Assembly (NCBI GenBank): GCA_937922785.1
Contig: CALAJQ010000012.1
Span: forward strand, 124,001-188,000
DNA length: 64,000 nt
Direction of reading: 5' to 3'
Source: an uncultured Acidimicrobiales bacterium
Lineage (GTDB): Bacteria; Actinomycetota; Acidimicrobiia; Acidimicrobiales; SZUA-35
Part shown: piece after piece, positions 7,011 through 15,550 of the stretch
How the letters are laid out: every line of letters starts with the position of its first letter
Position numbering within the stretch: the first letter of the stretch is position 1
Notes under the pieces: model-generated
Told to the model about the DNA's origin: nothing
Database searches by the model: none
The model's input: only the letters and a program-made list of their open reading frames with translations
Program-made: the position numbers and the translations under genes

Positions 7011-8561
7011 ATGTCTGCGACTTCAACGCCCAACATTTTGCTGATCATGGCAGACCAACTGGCCCCCCACTTCACGGGCACTTACGGCCACCCTTTAGTT
7101 GCCACGCCGAACATGGACGCTTTGGCCGAGCGAGGCGTGAGGTTCGACGCCGCCTACTGCCACTCACCTCTTTGTGCTCCGGCTCGGTTCTCGCTGCTCT
7201 CGGGCCAACCTGTTCACAAGATTGGCGCATGGGACAACGCCTCAGAGTTTGCAGCTACGGTCCCAACCTTTGCCCATCACCTCCGCAGCGCGGGATACAA
7301 AACGACGCTTTCGGGCAAGATGCACTTTGTTGGCCCGGATCAACTTCACGGCTTCGATGAGCGTCTGACTACCGACATCTATCCGGCCGATTTTGCCTGG
7401 ACCCCGAACTGGGAACGGTCTGATGAGCGAATCGGCAAGTGGTATCACAACATGGAAGCGCTGTATGAGGCCGGGGAGGCAGTGGCAACCTACCAGATTG
7501 ATTATGACGAAGAGGTCGGTTTCGCGGCCCGTCGCCGGCTTTTTGACCTCGCCCGCGAAAACGATGATCGCCCGTTCTTTATGGTGGCCTCTTTCATCCA
7601 CCCGCATGACCCCTATGTCGCTAGGCCCGAATGGTGGGCCAAGTACAACTCCGAAGACATAGACATGCCTGCGCCCGTTGAGATCGATTCCCTAGATCCC
7701 CACACAAAACGAATCCGTCATGGGATAGAAGCTGACAGCGTTGGCTTTGGAGATGAGCAAACTCGAAACTCGCGCCATGGCTACTACGCCAACACCAGCT
7801 ACTTCGACGACTGGGTCGGCAAGCTTGTTTCAACCTTGGAAGAAACCGGCCAGCTGGAGAACACAGTGGTGATTCTTACTAGCGACCACGGTGACATGTT
7901 GGGCGATCGGGGTACTTGGTTCAAGATGTCGTTCTTCGAACGGTCGGCTCGGGTGCCGTTGGTAATCGCGGGGCCGGGTGTTGCCAACACAACTGTTGGC
8001 AACGTCTGCTCCCATCTTGACGTGCTGCCAACCCTTATTGACATCGCCACCGATGGTGCTGGCCTTGGGGATCTTGGTGTTGACCTTGAAGGTCGAAGCC
8101 TTTGGTCACTGGCCAGCGGTGACAAGTCAGAGGTCGATGAAACTACCGGCGAGTACATGGCCGAGATGACCTCGCATCCGATGTTCATGATTCGGCGAGG
8201 CAGCTACAAATACATTCACTGCGACACCGACCCAGCTCTGTTGTACAACGTCGACGAAGACCCGCTTGAGCGGAACAATCTGGCCGAAGATGAGGATCAC
8301 AAGACCATGGCCTCAGACTTCGCCGCCGAGGTTGCCAAGCGCTGGAACAGCAAGGCAATAAGAGATCAAGTTATTGCTTCACAGCGAGCTAGACGGGTGG
8401 TGTATAAGGCCATGGCGGCCGGCCCGTTGACATCTTGGGATCATCTCCCGAAGAACGATGTTGCGAACCACTACGTACGAAATCACATGGACTGGGCCGA
8501 GGCGGGGGAGACCTACCGCTTCCCGAGATTCGGCGACGCGGCCGATGGGAAGAAACAGTGA
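7011..8561 (+). CDS. betC: Choline-sulfatase
   Basis: This 516-aa type I sulfatase should hydrolyse choline-O-sulfate to choline and sulfate in the cytoplasm, feeding osmolyte (betaine) or sulfur metabolism. The formylglycine signature CAPAR starts at Cys55. GPDQLHGFDERLTTDIYPADF and the metal-binding HPHDPYVAR are close to what I know of the rhizobial BetC sequence. The C-terminal choline-sulfatase extension (RRVVYKAM then RNHMDW) is also present. Maturation would need a formylglycine-generating enzyme or anaerobic maturase, not seen here. A Gfo/Idh/MocA dehydrogenase follows 37 bp downstream, probably co-transcribed. Confidence 0.92.
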   Translation: MSATSTPNILLIMADQLAPHFTGTYGHPLVATPNMDALAERGVRFDAAYCHSPLCAPARFSLLSGQPVHKIGAWDNASEFAATVPTFAHHLRSAGYKTTLSGKMHFVGPDQLHGFDERLTTDIYPADFAWTPNWERSDERIGKWYHNMEALYEAGEAVATYQIDYDEEVGFAARRRLFDLARENDDRPFFMVASFIHPHDPYVARPEWWAKYNSEDIDMPAPVEIDSLDPHTKRIRHGIEADSVGFGDEQTRNSRHGYYANTSYFDDWVGKLVSTLEETGQLENTVVILTSDHGDMLGDRGTWFKMSFFERSARVPLVIAGPGVANTTVGNVCSHLDVLPTLIDIATDGAGLGDLGVDLEGRSLWSLASGDKSEVDETTGEYMAEMTSHPMFMIRRGSYKYIHCDTDPALLYNVDEDPLERNNLAEDEDHKTMASDFAAEVAKRWNSKAIRDQVIASQRARRVVYKAMAAGPLTSWDHLPKNDVANHYVRNHMDWAEAGETYRFPRFGDAADGKKQ

Positions 8562-8598
8562 GCAGCCCTACTGGCACCGCATCACAGGCAAGCACAGC

Positions 8599-9540
8599 AT
8601 GAAGACAGTCGCCGTTGTTGGCGCCGGAGGGATGGGCCAGTTTCACGCCGCAACCTTGGCGGCGCTGCAGGGTGTGGAGCTGGCAGCGGTCTGTGACGTC
8701 AACGTGGATACGGCAACGAAACTGGCCAAAACTTATGGCATCGAACCAACCACTGATCCGGCTGCAGTTGCCTCAGCGGGGTACGACGGGGTAGTCATAG
8801 CGTCGCCTGATGAAACCCATTCGGAATTGACGCTGCTGGCAATGAAGGCGGGCAGTCGGGTTCTCTGCGAAAAGCCGTTGTCGAACACCCTGACGGGCGC
8901 CCAGGCAGTGGTAGATGCAGAGTCCGAGCTTGGCCAAAGAAGGGTGCAACTTGGGTTCATGCGTCGGTTCGACCCCGCTCATCTGGCGCTAGAAGCTGAG
9001 CTTCAAAAGCTTGGCGAGATCCAGTACCTGCGGTGTACCCATCGAAACACAAATGCCATTGCGCGTGCGCCAGAGGTAGTCATGGTGCAGTCACTGGTTC
9101 ATGACATACACACTGTTCACTGGCTCGCAGGAACAGTTACTGCTGTTGACGCCCGGGTCATTGAAAGGCCTGGCGGGCTTGGCCATGTGCTGTTGATTTT
9201 GCGTTTGGCCTCAGGGGCAACAGCCAGTGTTGAGTTCAGTGACAACACATACGCCTATGAGGTCGAGGTTGAGGCCACCACCGAAAACGCGATGATTACA
9301 ACGGCACCTCCACAAAGGCCGAGACTGCGAATCGCTGGCGATCACCGGACTCCGATTGGCAATGATTGGTTCGGTTGGTTCGCTGATGCCTATCGGGCCC
9401 AAGATCGCGCCTGGGTGCAGTCATTGACTGCCCCAGCCGCGATCGGTCCGTCGGCAAGTGATTCACTTGCAGCCCAGACGGTGGCCATTGCAGCTTTGGA
9501 GTCAATGGCCACCGGTGAACAGGTCGCAGTTGCGATCTGA
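8599..9540 (+). CDS. Gfo/Idh/MocA family NAD(P)-dependent dehydrogenase
   Basis: This 313-aa oxidoreductase has an N-terminal Rossmann fold (VAVVGAGGMGQFHA), the EKPLS motif near residue 94 (Lys is the conserved catalytic/cofactor residue) and a C-terminal alpha/beta domain with QSLVHDIHTVHW, whose Asp/His pair matches inositol dehydrogenase-like enzymes. I chose ATG 8599. An upstream ATG at 8545 would overlap the sulfatase and adds no family-like residues. Its position behind betC suggests it acts on a polyol, sugar or choline-linked compound, but the substrate is unknown. Confidence 0.85.
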   Translation: MKTVAVVGAGGMGQFHAATLAALQGVELAAVCDVNVDTATKLAKTYGIEPTTDPAAVASAGYDGVVIASPDETHSELTLLAMKAGSRVLCEKPLSNTLTGAQAVVDAESELGQRRVQLGFMRRFDPAHLALEAELQKLGEIQYLRCTHRNTNAIARAPEVVMVQSLVHDIHTVHWLAGTVTAVDARVIERPGGLGHVLLILRLASGATASVEFSDNTYAYEVEVEATTENAMITTAPPQRPRLRIAGDHRTPIGNDWFGWFADAYRAQDRAWVQSLTAPAAIGPSASDSLAAQTVAIAALESMATGEQVAVAI

Positions 9541-10086
9541 TTATCCGGGCTCTCCGGGAATGCCCACAACCACATGTTCTAACGAACCTCTGGCAATGGT
9601 TGCCAGAGCGTCAGAGAGTGATTCAAGCTGCTCGTCGTTTAGCTGGCTGAAGAACTGTGCCCGCACGTTATTGATTGCGTGATACATCTCATCTACCAGC
9701 TGTTTGCCTTGCCGATTGAGCGTTAGCTTGTACGAACGCCTGTCCCGGTCACAGTCGTGGCGCTCAAGGATGTCTTGTTCATAGAGACGCTGAATCCGAT
9801 TGGATATGGCTCCTCTAGTGGCCCCAAGGAAATCGGCTAACTCCGAAACTGTCATTCCGAGGTCACCCGCTCTCCTGATTAGGGCTAGCGTCCGAAAGTC
9901 ATCTATGCCGCTTATCCCGTAGTGGGAAAAGCGGCGCAGAGTTCGTTTCTGCGCTGAATTGAGGACGTCTGTAACTTGTTCGATTCTCAATCCGAACAAG
10001 CCAAACGAGTGGTCAGCTTCAGGCAGGATCTCTTCCCACCTTTGAATGGACCACTCGGCGTGGTCCACGGGTGTGTTAGCAATCAT
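9541..10086 (-). CDS. MarR-family transcriptional regulator
   Basis: This 181-aa winged-helix regulator starts at the ATG ending at 10086, preceded by AAAGGAG at good spacing. A longer ORF to 10146 lacks such a site. The wHTH covers about residues 65-130 (MTVSELADFLGATRGAISNRIQRLYEQD, then the wing DRDRRSYKLTL). The gene is convergent with the dehydrogenase at 9540 with no gap. It may control betC or its own transcription. An imperfect inverted repeat with CTAGGT/ACCTAG arms (10128-10155) upstream is a possible operator. Confidence 0.85.
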   Translation of the reverse strand: MIANTPVDHAEWSIQRWEEILPEADHSFGLFGLRIEQVTDVLNSAQKRTLRRFSHYGISGIDDFRTLALIRRAGDLGMTVSELADFLGATRGAISNRIQRLYEQDILERHDCDRDRRSYKLTLNRQGKQLVDEMYHAINNVRAQFFSQLNDEQLESLSDALATIARGSLEHVVVGIPGEPG

Positions 10087-10206
10087 TGGACTCCTTTCCC
10101 TGCGGTGATACCGCATGCAAAGAATTGCTAGGTAATGCAACAGCAAGCAACCTAGTTGTAACGATTATGGTCTTGCACGTCGAACCGGTGGGCGAATTAA
10201 CTTCTT

Positions 10207-10464
10207 GTGCCTCAAAACTCACTCATAGAGCGATCAAATCAGGATCAAACCGATGCTGTCATAGGTGCTGTTTATGGTTTGAGCATGGAGAAAATCACAG
10301 ATTCAAGAATCGAAGCAATGTTGTGCGCCATTGAATTGGGGGTCGATTCCAGCGACTTCGCTTTCTATTCGATGACCGAGCGGGTGCTGTGGCGAGAGCT
10401 GGAGACAGAACTGGATGAGTTCTTTGCCAAGCACGGCCCAACCTGGGTTGCTGAGGCTGCATAG
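10207..10464 (+). CDS. Small hypothetical protein
   Basis: A predicted 85-aa acidic protein runs from GTG 10207; ATG 10285 would give 59 aa. The second half, with amphipathic segments (EAMLCAIELGVD, then ERVLWRELETELDEFFAKHG), looks protein-like. The first 26 residues do not. I recognise no family. It lies between the MarR gene and the O-acylation cassette and reads toward the latter. Reality is moderately supported by helical amphipathicity only. Confidence 0.45.
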   Translation: MPQNSLIERSNQDQTDAVIGAVYGLSMEKITDSRIEAMLCAIELGVDSSDFAFYSMTERVLWRELETELDEFFAKHGPTWVAEAA

Positions 10465-10551
10465 TCGCTGAGGCCATAAGCTGCACAGAGTCACCGCACC
10501 TCAGGACTGGACTGTTAGCGTTGAGGCCCGACCCTGGTTGAGGTAGGCGCT

Positions 10552-11955
10552 TTGCTATTCAATTCGGTCCAGTTCGCGCTGTTCTTTGCAATCGTGATAG
10601 CCGCCTACTGGCGGTCACCTCCGCGACTGCGAAATCCAATACTGCTTGTTGGTTCCTACTTCTTCTACGCCAACTGGGACTGGCGCTTCCTAGGTCTGCT
10701 CCTCATCTCGACCGTGGTCGATTTCAGTATTGGAGCAAGACTAAGCCGAGCCAATACTTCCTGGGTCCGCAAGGTGCTCCTAGCGGTTTCGATGCTGGTC
10801 AACTTGGGAATCCTGGGCGTTTTCAAGTATGCAAACTTCTTTGTGGACAGCTTCGCTGACGTTTTACGCGACGTGGGTTTGGAGCCCAACGAACCGTTCC
10901 TCAGCGTGATTCTGCCCGTCGGAATTAGCTTCTACACGTTCCAGACAATGTCCTACACAATTGACGTGTACCGGCGGCGCCTAGAGCCGGTTTCGGATTT
11001 CATCGTCTTTGCTACCTTCGTCGCGTACTTCCCCCAGCTGGTGGCCGGCCCGATCGAACGGGCTCGCATCTTGCTTCCGCAGCTTCAAAGCAATGACCGA
11101 TCACTAAGCCTCGACCGCGTCCAATCAGGCTTAGGTCTCATTCTTCTGGGCTTGTTCAAGAAGGTGGTTCTGGCCGATGGCGTCGCGGGCGCGGCCGACC
11201 GAGCCTTCACAGACCCCGCCACACTTTCTTCGGTCTCAGTGGCGGTGGGTGTGCTCGCTTTCGCAATTCAGATCTACGGCGACTTCTCTGGCTACACAGA
11301 TATGGCTAGAGGAGTCTCGAGACTGCTGGGCATCGAACTGACGCTGAACTTTTCCCAGCCTTACTTAAGTCGCAACATCACCGAGTTCTGGCGCAGGTGG
11401 CACATCTCGCTATCTAACTGGTTGCGTGACTACCTTTACATTCCACTTGGCGGTAATCGTCATGGAGTCATCAGAACCTATTTGAACTTGATGATCACGA
11501 TGTTGCTGGGGGGACTGTGGCACGGCGCGTCGTGGAACTTCGTTGTGTGGGGAGGGCTGCATGGTTTGTTCTTGGTAGCCCACCGGCTTGTGTTCGGTGG
11601 ATCAGTTTCTGACCAACCCTTGAGGCCAAGAGACCTTCCGTCGGTGGCGCTTACCTTTGCCACTGTGGCCGCAGTTTGGATCTTCTTCCGAGCCGAAGAC
11701 TTCTCGGTGTCGGCGGCTGTGTTTCGGGGACTTTGGTTTCAGAGCGGGGAACTGTTGGCTGGCGATGCAATTGTTGTTCTCTGGGCATTTGTGACGATGA
11801 TCGTTGTCGATTCCGGCGCCCGTGCCCAGTTGTTCTCGCCAACAGTGTTAAGACGTCAGCCGGCCACTAGCGGGATCGTTGTTGGCCTAGCGTTGGCTGG
11901 AATTCTCCTGTTCTCCGGTGGTGTTCCTCGACCCTTTGTGTACTTCCAATTCTGA
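10552..11955 (+). CDS. MBOAT-family O-acyltransferase (AlgI/DltB-like)
   Basis: This 467-aa polytopic membrane enzyme starts at TTG 10552; the N-terminus MLFNSVQFALFF is typical of the family. It should transfer acetyl or another acyl group across the membrane for O-acylation of an exopolysaccharide, wall polymer or peptidoglycan. The signature FWRRWHISLSNWLRDYLYIPLGG and the catalytic His324 in LWHGASWNF are present. It overlaps the next gene by one base (TGATG at 11953-11957). The two following genes encode exported SGNH-like partners, as AlgI works with AlgJ/AlgX and DltB with DltD. Confidence 0.92.
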   Translation: MLFNSVQFALFFAIVIAAYWRSPPRLRNPILLVGSYFFYANWDWRFLGLLLISTVVDFSIGARLSRANTSWVRKVLLAVSMLVNLGILGVFKYANFFVDSFADVLRDVGLEPNEPFLSVILPVGISFYTFQTMSYTIDVYRRRLEPVSDFIVFATFVAYFPQLVAGPIERARILLPQLQSNDRSLSLDRVQSGLGLILLGLFKKVVLADGVAGAADRAFTDPATLSSVSVAVGVLAFAIQIYGDFSGYTDMARGVSRLLGIELTLNFSQPYLSRNITEFWRRWHISLSNWLRDYLYIPLGGNRHGVIRTYLNLMITMLLGGLWHGASWNFVVWGGLHGLFLVAHRLVFGGSVSDQPLRPRDLPSVALTFATVAAVWIFFRAEDFSVSAAVFRGLWFQSGELLAGDAIVVLWAFVTMIVVDSGARAQLFSPTVLRRQPATSGIVVGLALAGILLFSGGVPRPFVYFQF

Positions 11956-13520
11956 TGTCTAAACCAAGGCTGAAGGCGATGATTCTCGCCTCGATCCTTG
12001 CCCTAGTAGCTTCGGGCTGCGCGGCAACAACCGACGATGGGTACATAGTCGCGGATCGGGTCCTGGAGCAGCTCGGCGAACCCTCCGGTACATCGCCCGA
12101 ACAGCCACTTGGCGCTCAGGCCGGGTGTGAGGTGATCGAGGAAGTTGACGAATACGGATTTGTCACCGAAGTTTCGACGTGTGATGACAACCCAGAGCAG
12201 ACCGCTGAGACCGTTCCGGCTAACGAGACTAACGAACCTGATGAGACCGAGACTGGCGAAGCTGATGAGCTCAGTGCTGAGCAGTTACTGAATGCAACGG
12301 GTGACCTTCCGCTGTGGGCACTGCCGACGTTGGCCGAAACAGCTCCCATCGAACTGCGCCCTTTGCTGTTGTCCATGTCAGCCACCGTTGACGCGCTAGA
12401 CCAGGCCTGTGGCAGCGACTTTGGAAGCTGGCGGTCGCTGTTGCGGGCGCTTGCCGACGAAGTCGATGAAATGGCACTTCTCATAGCCGATGGCAAAGGG
12501 GCTGACTACGTCGGCACCGTCGAATCGAGAGCCTTAACCAGAGCTTTGATGGAGCGCAGCCTCGCTCAAACGGGTTGCAAGAACCCTGGTGGCGGGGATC
12601 GCTTCACTGATGCTGAGCTGGTGCGGAACTCAACATATGAACTGACTTCGCGGGCTTCGATCGGCTTGTCGGATTTGAGTCGGCTTCTTGGAGACACATC
12701 ATCGGGCTATCTGTTTCACTTCTTCACCACTGCAGACAATTACGAGTGGCTCCGAACTCAAACCGAGAATGTTGATCTGATTGTCTATGGCACATCGCAG
12801 GCAGGCGCAGCCATCGATGTGCCTGGGTTGGCTCAACAGATGTCAGCCAATGCTGGCAACGCGTTTCTTTATGGCTCTCTGGCTGAGGTTCAACAGCACT
12901 GGTTCCCTGAGGTCGAGCGATACGTAGACGCTGACACAGTCGTCTGGTTGGTCGGGGCCATAGACCTCTTGATCGATTGTGATCCGGTTGGTCGGGAAGC
13001 ACAGTTCACCGACCGGATAGCTAGAAGGCAGCGAACCTTTCAGGCGTCGGGCTGGTTCGGCGATGTCGACTACCTCAACGTCGTGCTTGGCGTGCCCGGT
13101 CCGCCAAACACAAACAAAGGCAACGGGATCAAAGAACCTGCACCCGACCCCGCGGCGCTTGAGAACCACGAAAACGAATACCGGGATCGGTTTGCTAACG
13201 CTCAGTTCTGCAAGAGTCGCGCCGAGACAATCAAGACCTCGGTTGAACGCATGGCCAATGACAACCGACGAGTCGTAGTTGTGGGAATGCCGCTTAGCCC
13301 AATCGCGTATGGAGAGTTGCCGGGCGGTCCGGCCGCAGTCGCTGAGGCAATGGAACTGCTTGCTCAAGAGTTCGGCGACGTACCAGTGGACGTGGTTGAT
13401 ATGTCTTCGACCCTTCAAAGCCAGGTGGAAATCTGGGTTGACTACACCCACCTAACCGAGGGTGGAGCTGTTCAATTCACCGAGCTGCTTGCCGCTGAGT
13501 TAAAGGCCTTGGGATTGTAA
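11955..13520 (+). CDS. SGNH-like lipoprotein, probable O-acyl transfer partner
   Basis: This 521-aa predicted lipoprotein has a lipobox ASGC at Cys22, then an acidic Thr/Glu-rich linker (about 60-105) and a C-terminal SGNH-type catalytic region. The block I-like motif GTSQA places Ser281. The block V-like DYTHLTE places Asp496 and His499. It would act outside the membrane on the acyl group delivered by the upstream MBOAT protein. It is co-translated with its neighbours (TGATG upstream, TAATG downstream). No named family was recognised; the call rests on motifs and operon context. Confidence 0.7.
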   Translation: MSKPRLKAMILASILALVASGCAATTDDGYIVADRVLEQLGEPSGTSPEQPLGAQAGCEVIEEVDEYGFVTEVSTCDDNPEQTAETVPANETNEPDETETGEADELSAEQLLNATGDLPLWALPTLAETAPIELRPLLLSMSATVDALDQACGSDFGSWRSLLRALADEVDEMALLIADGKGADYVGTVESRALTRALMERSLAQTGCKNPGGGDRFTDAELVRNSTYELTSRASIGLSDLSRLLGDTSSGYLFHFFTTADNYEWLRTQTENVDLIVYGTSQAGAAIDVPGLAQQMSANAGNAFLYGSLAEVQQHWFPEVERYVDADTVVWLVGAIDLLIDCDPVGREAQFTDRIARRQRTFQASGWFGDVDYLNVVLGVPGPPNTNKGNGIKEPAPDPAALENHENEYRDRFANAQFCKSRAETIKTSVERMANDNRRVVVVGMPLSPIAYGELPGGPAAVAEAMELLAQEFGDVPVDVVDMSSTLQSQVEIWVDYTHLTEGGAVQFTELLAAELKALGL

Positions 13521-14494
13521 TGCGGCGACGAATTGTGACCTTTCTTAAGGTTCTTGTGTTCTTCGCCGGTGTCTGCAGCGCCTTAGTTGCCGCAGAGGCT
13601 GGCGCCCGCGAGGCCATGAGGCGCAGCGAGGTTCCAGTTCTGCGATGGCACGACTTCTCTTCCCAGCTGAAAGTGGAACAAATGGCGTCTTTAACATCAG
13701 GCGTCGATGTTGTCGTGGTTGGCACGTCAATGGCTCAACAAGACCTTGTTCCCTCGTTGATAACTGACGAAAGTGTTAGCTCATACAACGCTGGTTTGAA
13801 TGGGGGAGTCCCGGTAGTCATGGAGCCGTGGCTTATTGAGCAAGTCTTGCCGGTGCTGTCTCCCAAGACGGTTGTGTGGGGCTTGTCTCCGTTGGACCTG
13901 TCAGCCACATATGGAGATGCCACCAAGAACGCATACGACCAAGCGTTCGAAACCAGACAGGGATACCTGGCCGAAGCTGACCGTTGGGTATCCCAGTACT
14001 CGACGCTGATCTCGTCGCGCGCCGTTCTGCGGGATCCAGCAAAGATCTATGGGGATGAGGCCGACGCAACTCAAGCCAAACTGGCTGACGCAGTGTCTGC
14101 CCTAGGTGAGTTCGGGGAACGCACGGTGTTCGACATCGAACTGGGCGTCGAGCGACAGGACGAAGTGACTGACCGGATCTCTCCTTTCCAAATCGACCGC
14201 GATGATTTGGCGGCCATAGCTCGAACGGTTGCCGCACTCCGTAACCAGAACATAGAGGTTGTCTTTGTGGAGCTGCCCGTCCCCGAACGATTTGTGTCGC
14301 TGATGCCCGCCGGTGACTCTGACCGCGCACTCTTCAGCCGAGCGGTGGACACGTTGGGACAAGAGCTCGAGGTCGAAGTACTCAAGGCATCAGCTGCTTT
14401 TGAGAATGAGGACTTCGTTGACTTCACTCACTTGTCTGAAGAGGCGGCGGCCCGGTTCAGTTCCGACATCGGCACCCAGCTAGCAGGCCTCTAG
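13520..14494 (+). CDS. SGNH-like exported protein (AlgJ/DltD-like)
   Basis: This 324-aa protein has an N-terminal signal anchor (about residues 5-27) and an SGNH-like core. GTSMA gives Ser70, and DFTHLSE gives Asp301 and His304. These are the same two motifs, with the same surrounding residues, as in the preceding gene, so the two are distant paralogues. ATG overlaps the upstream TAA (TAATG). It is inferred to be the second extracellular component of the O-acyl transfer cassette. Confidence 0.72.
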   Translation: MRRRIVTFLKVLVFFAGVCSALVAAEAGAREAMRRSEVPVLRWHDFSSQLKVEQMASLTSGVDVVVVGTSMAQQDLVPSLITDESVSSYNAGLNGGVPVVMEPWLIEQVLPVLSPKTVVWGLSPLDLSATYGDATKNAYDQAFETRQGYLAEADRWVSQYSTLISSRAVLRDPAKIYGDEADATQAKLADAVSALGEFGERTVFDIELGVERQDEVTDRISPFQIDRDDLAAIARTVAALRNQNIEVVFVELPVPERFVSLMPAGDSDRALFSRAVDTLGQELEVEVLKASAAFENEDFVDFTHLSEEAAARFSSDIGTQLAGL

Positions 14495-14526
14495 CGCCTT
14501 CGTTATGGTTGGCTTGGGAGGTTTCG

Positions 14527-15519
14527 GTGGGAATATTTTCGAAAGCATTCAAAGGTAGCCAGATCGGTGCTGGTGGCTCCGCGGCGCCGTTCTGCGACGC
14601 GTTCTTATACGACCCTGAGTTCCAAAGCGCCCACCGAGCTCTAGCGGAAGGATCCTGGGCTGAGGCCCAATCAGTTATAGCTCGGCGCCCCGATGGCTGG
14701 TTGCTGACTTTGGCGTTGACTTCAGCTGATTCGGCGGTTTCGGTAGACACATTCGCTCGTTGGGCCGAAGCCGAACCTTCGGGTACCTCAATCGCATTGC
14801 ATGGAGCGTCCCAGATCCGGGCCGCTTGGAAGATCAGAGGAGACAAGACGGCCGATCAGGTTTCACGTGGTTCATGGGCGCCGTTCAAGGCTGGCCTCGG
14901 AGAGGCGGAGGAGACTCTACTTCGCGGCACCGACGCATATCCTGAGTCACCTGAACCGTGGGCGGCGCTACTGAATTCTGGACGCGGGCTCGGCAAATCG
15001 AACGCTGAGATCAGAAGGCGGTTCGACATGGCGAACGCAAGGGCGCCATTTCGTGGCGACATTTGCTCTTCGATGCTTCAAGCGTCATGTGAGAAGTGGG
15101 GTGGTTCCCACGCGGAGATGTTCCAGTTCGCCCGATGGGTTGAAGGCAACGCGCCTCCGGGCGGATCCGCACATTCGATGCTTCCCAAGGCTCACTTGGA
15201 AAAGGCCATGTATGAGGACGATCTTACAGCAGCGAACTATTTCACTCTGCCTGAGGTTTCCCATGAGATGAAGAGCGCATCTCGGATGTTCCTTGCATCG
15301 ATTCCCGATGTGCCCGAACCGGAACACCTGTCGACGTTGAATCACTACATTTACTTGCTGATTCCGACAGATCGGGAGTCAGCGGATCTGGTTACCGAGA
15401 TTGCTCGCCGCCTTGGCGACCGCCCGACCGAGGCCCCTTGGACCTACTGGAACGATTCTCCGGGGGAGCGGTTCGCACGAGTACGAAATAGCCGTTTGAA
15501 AGCAGCCCGCAGATTTTAG
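14527..15519 (+). CDS. Hypothetical protein, helical-repeat type
   Basis: This 330-aa soluble protein is of unknown function. I chose GTG 14527 because GGGAGG lies 6 nt before it; the ORF opens at TTG 14509. The sequence is rich in short amphipathic helices (for example RALAEGSWAEAQSVI and EETLLRGTDAYPESPEPWAALL) and resembles TPR/DUF4034-like proteins, which mediate protein contacts. It has no signal peptide and no catalytic motif. It is 32 bp behind the O-acylation cassette and probably in the same transcript. Confidence 0.7.
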   Translation: MGIFSKAFKGSQIGAGGSAAPFCDAFLYDPEFQSAHRALAEGSWAEAQSVIARRPDGWLLTLALTSADSAVSVDTFARWAEAEPSGTSIALHGASQIRAAWKIRGDKTADQVSRGSWAPFKAGLGEAEETLLRGTDAYPESPEPWAALLNSGRGLGKSNAEIRRRFDMANARAPFRGDICSSMLQASCEKWGGSHAEMFQFARWVEGNAPPGGSAHSMLPKAHLEKAMYEDDLTAANYFTLPEVSHEMKSASRMFLASIPDVPEPEHLSTLNHYIYLLIPTDRESADLVTEIARRLGDRPTEAPWTYWNDSPGERFARVRNSRLKAARRF

Positions 15520-15550
15520 TTAGGTGGTTCGCGCCAGACTATTTGCGGGG

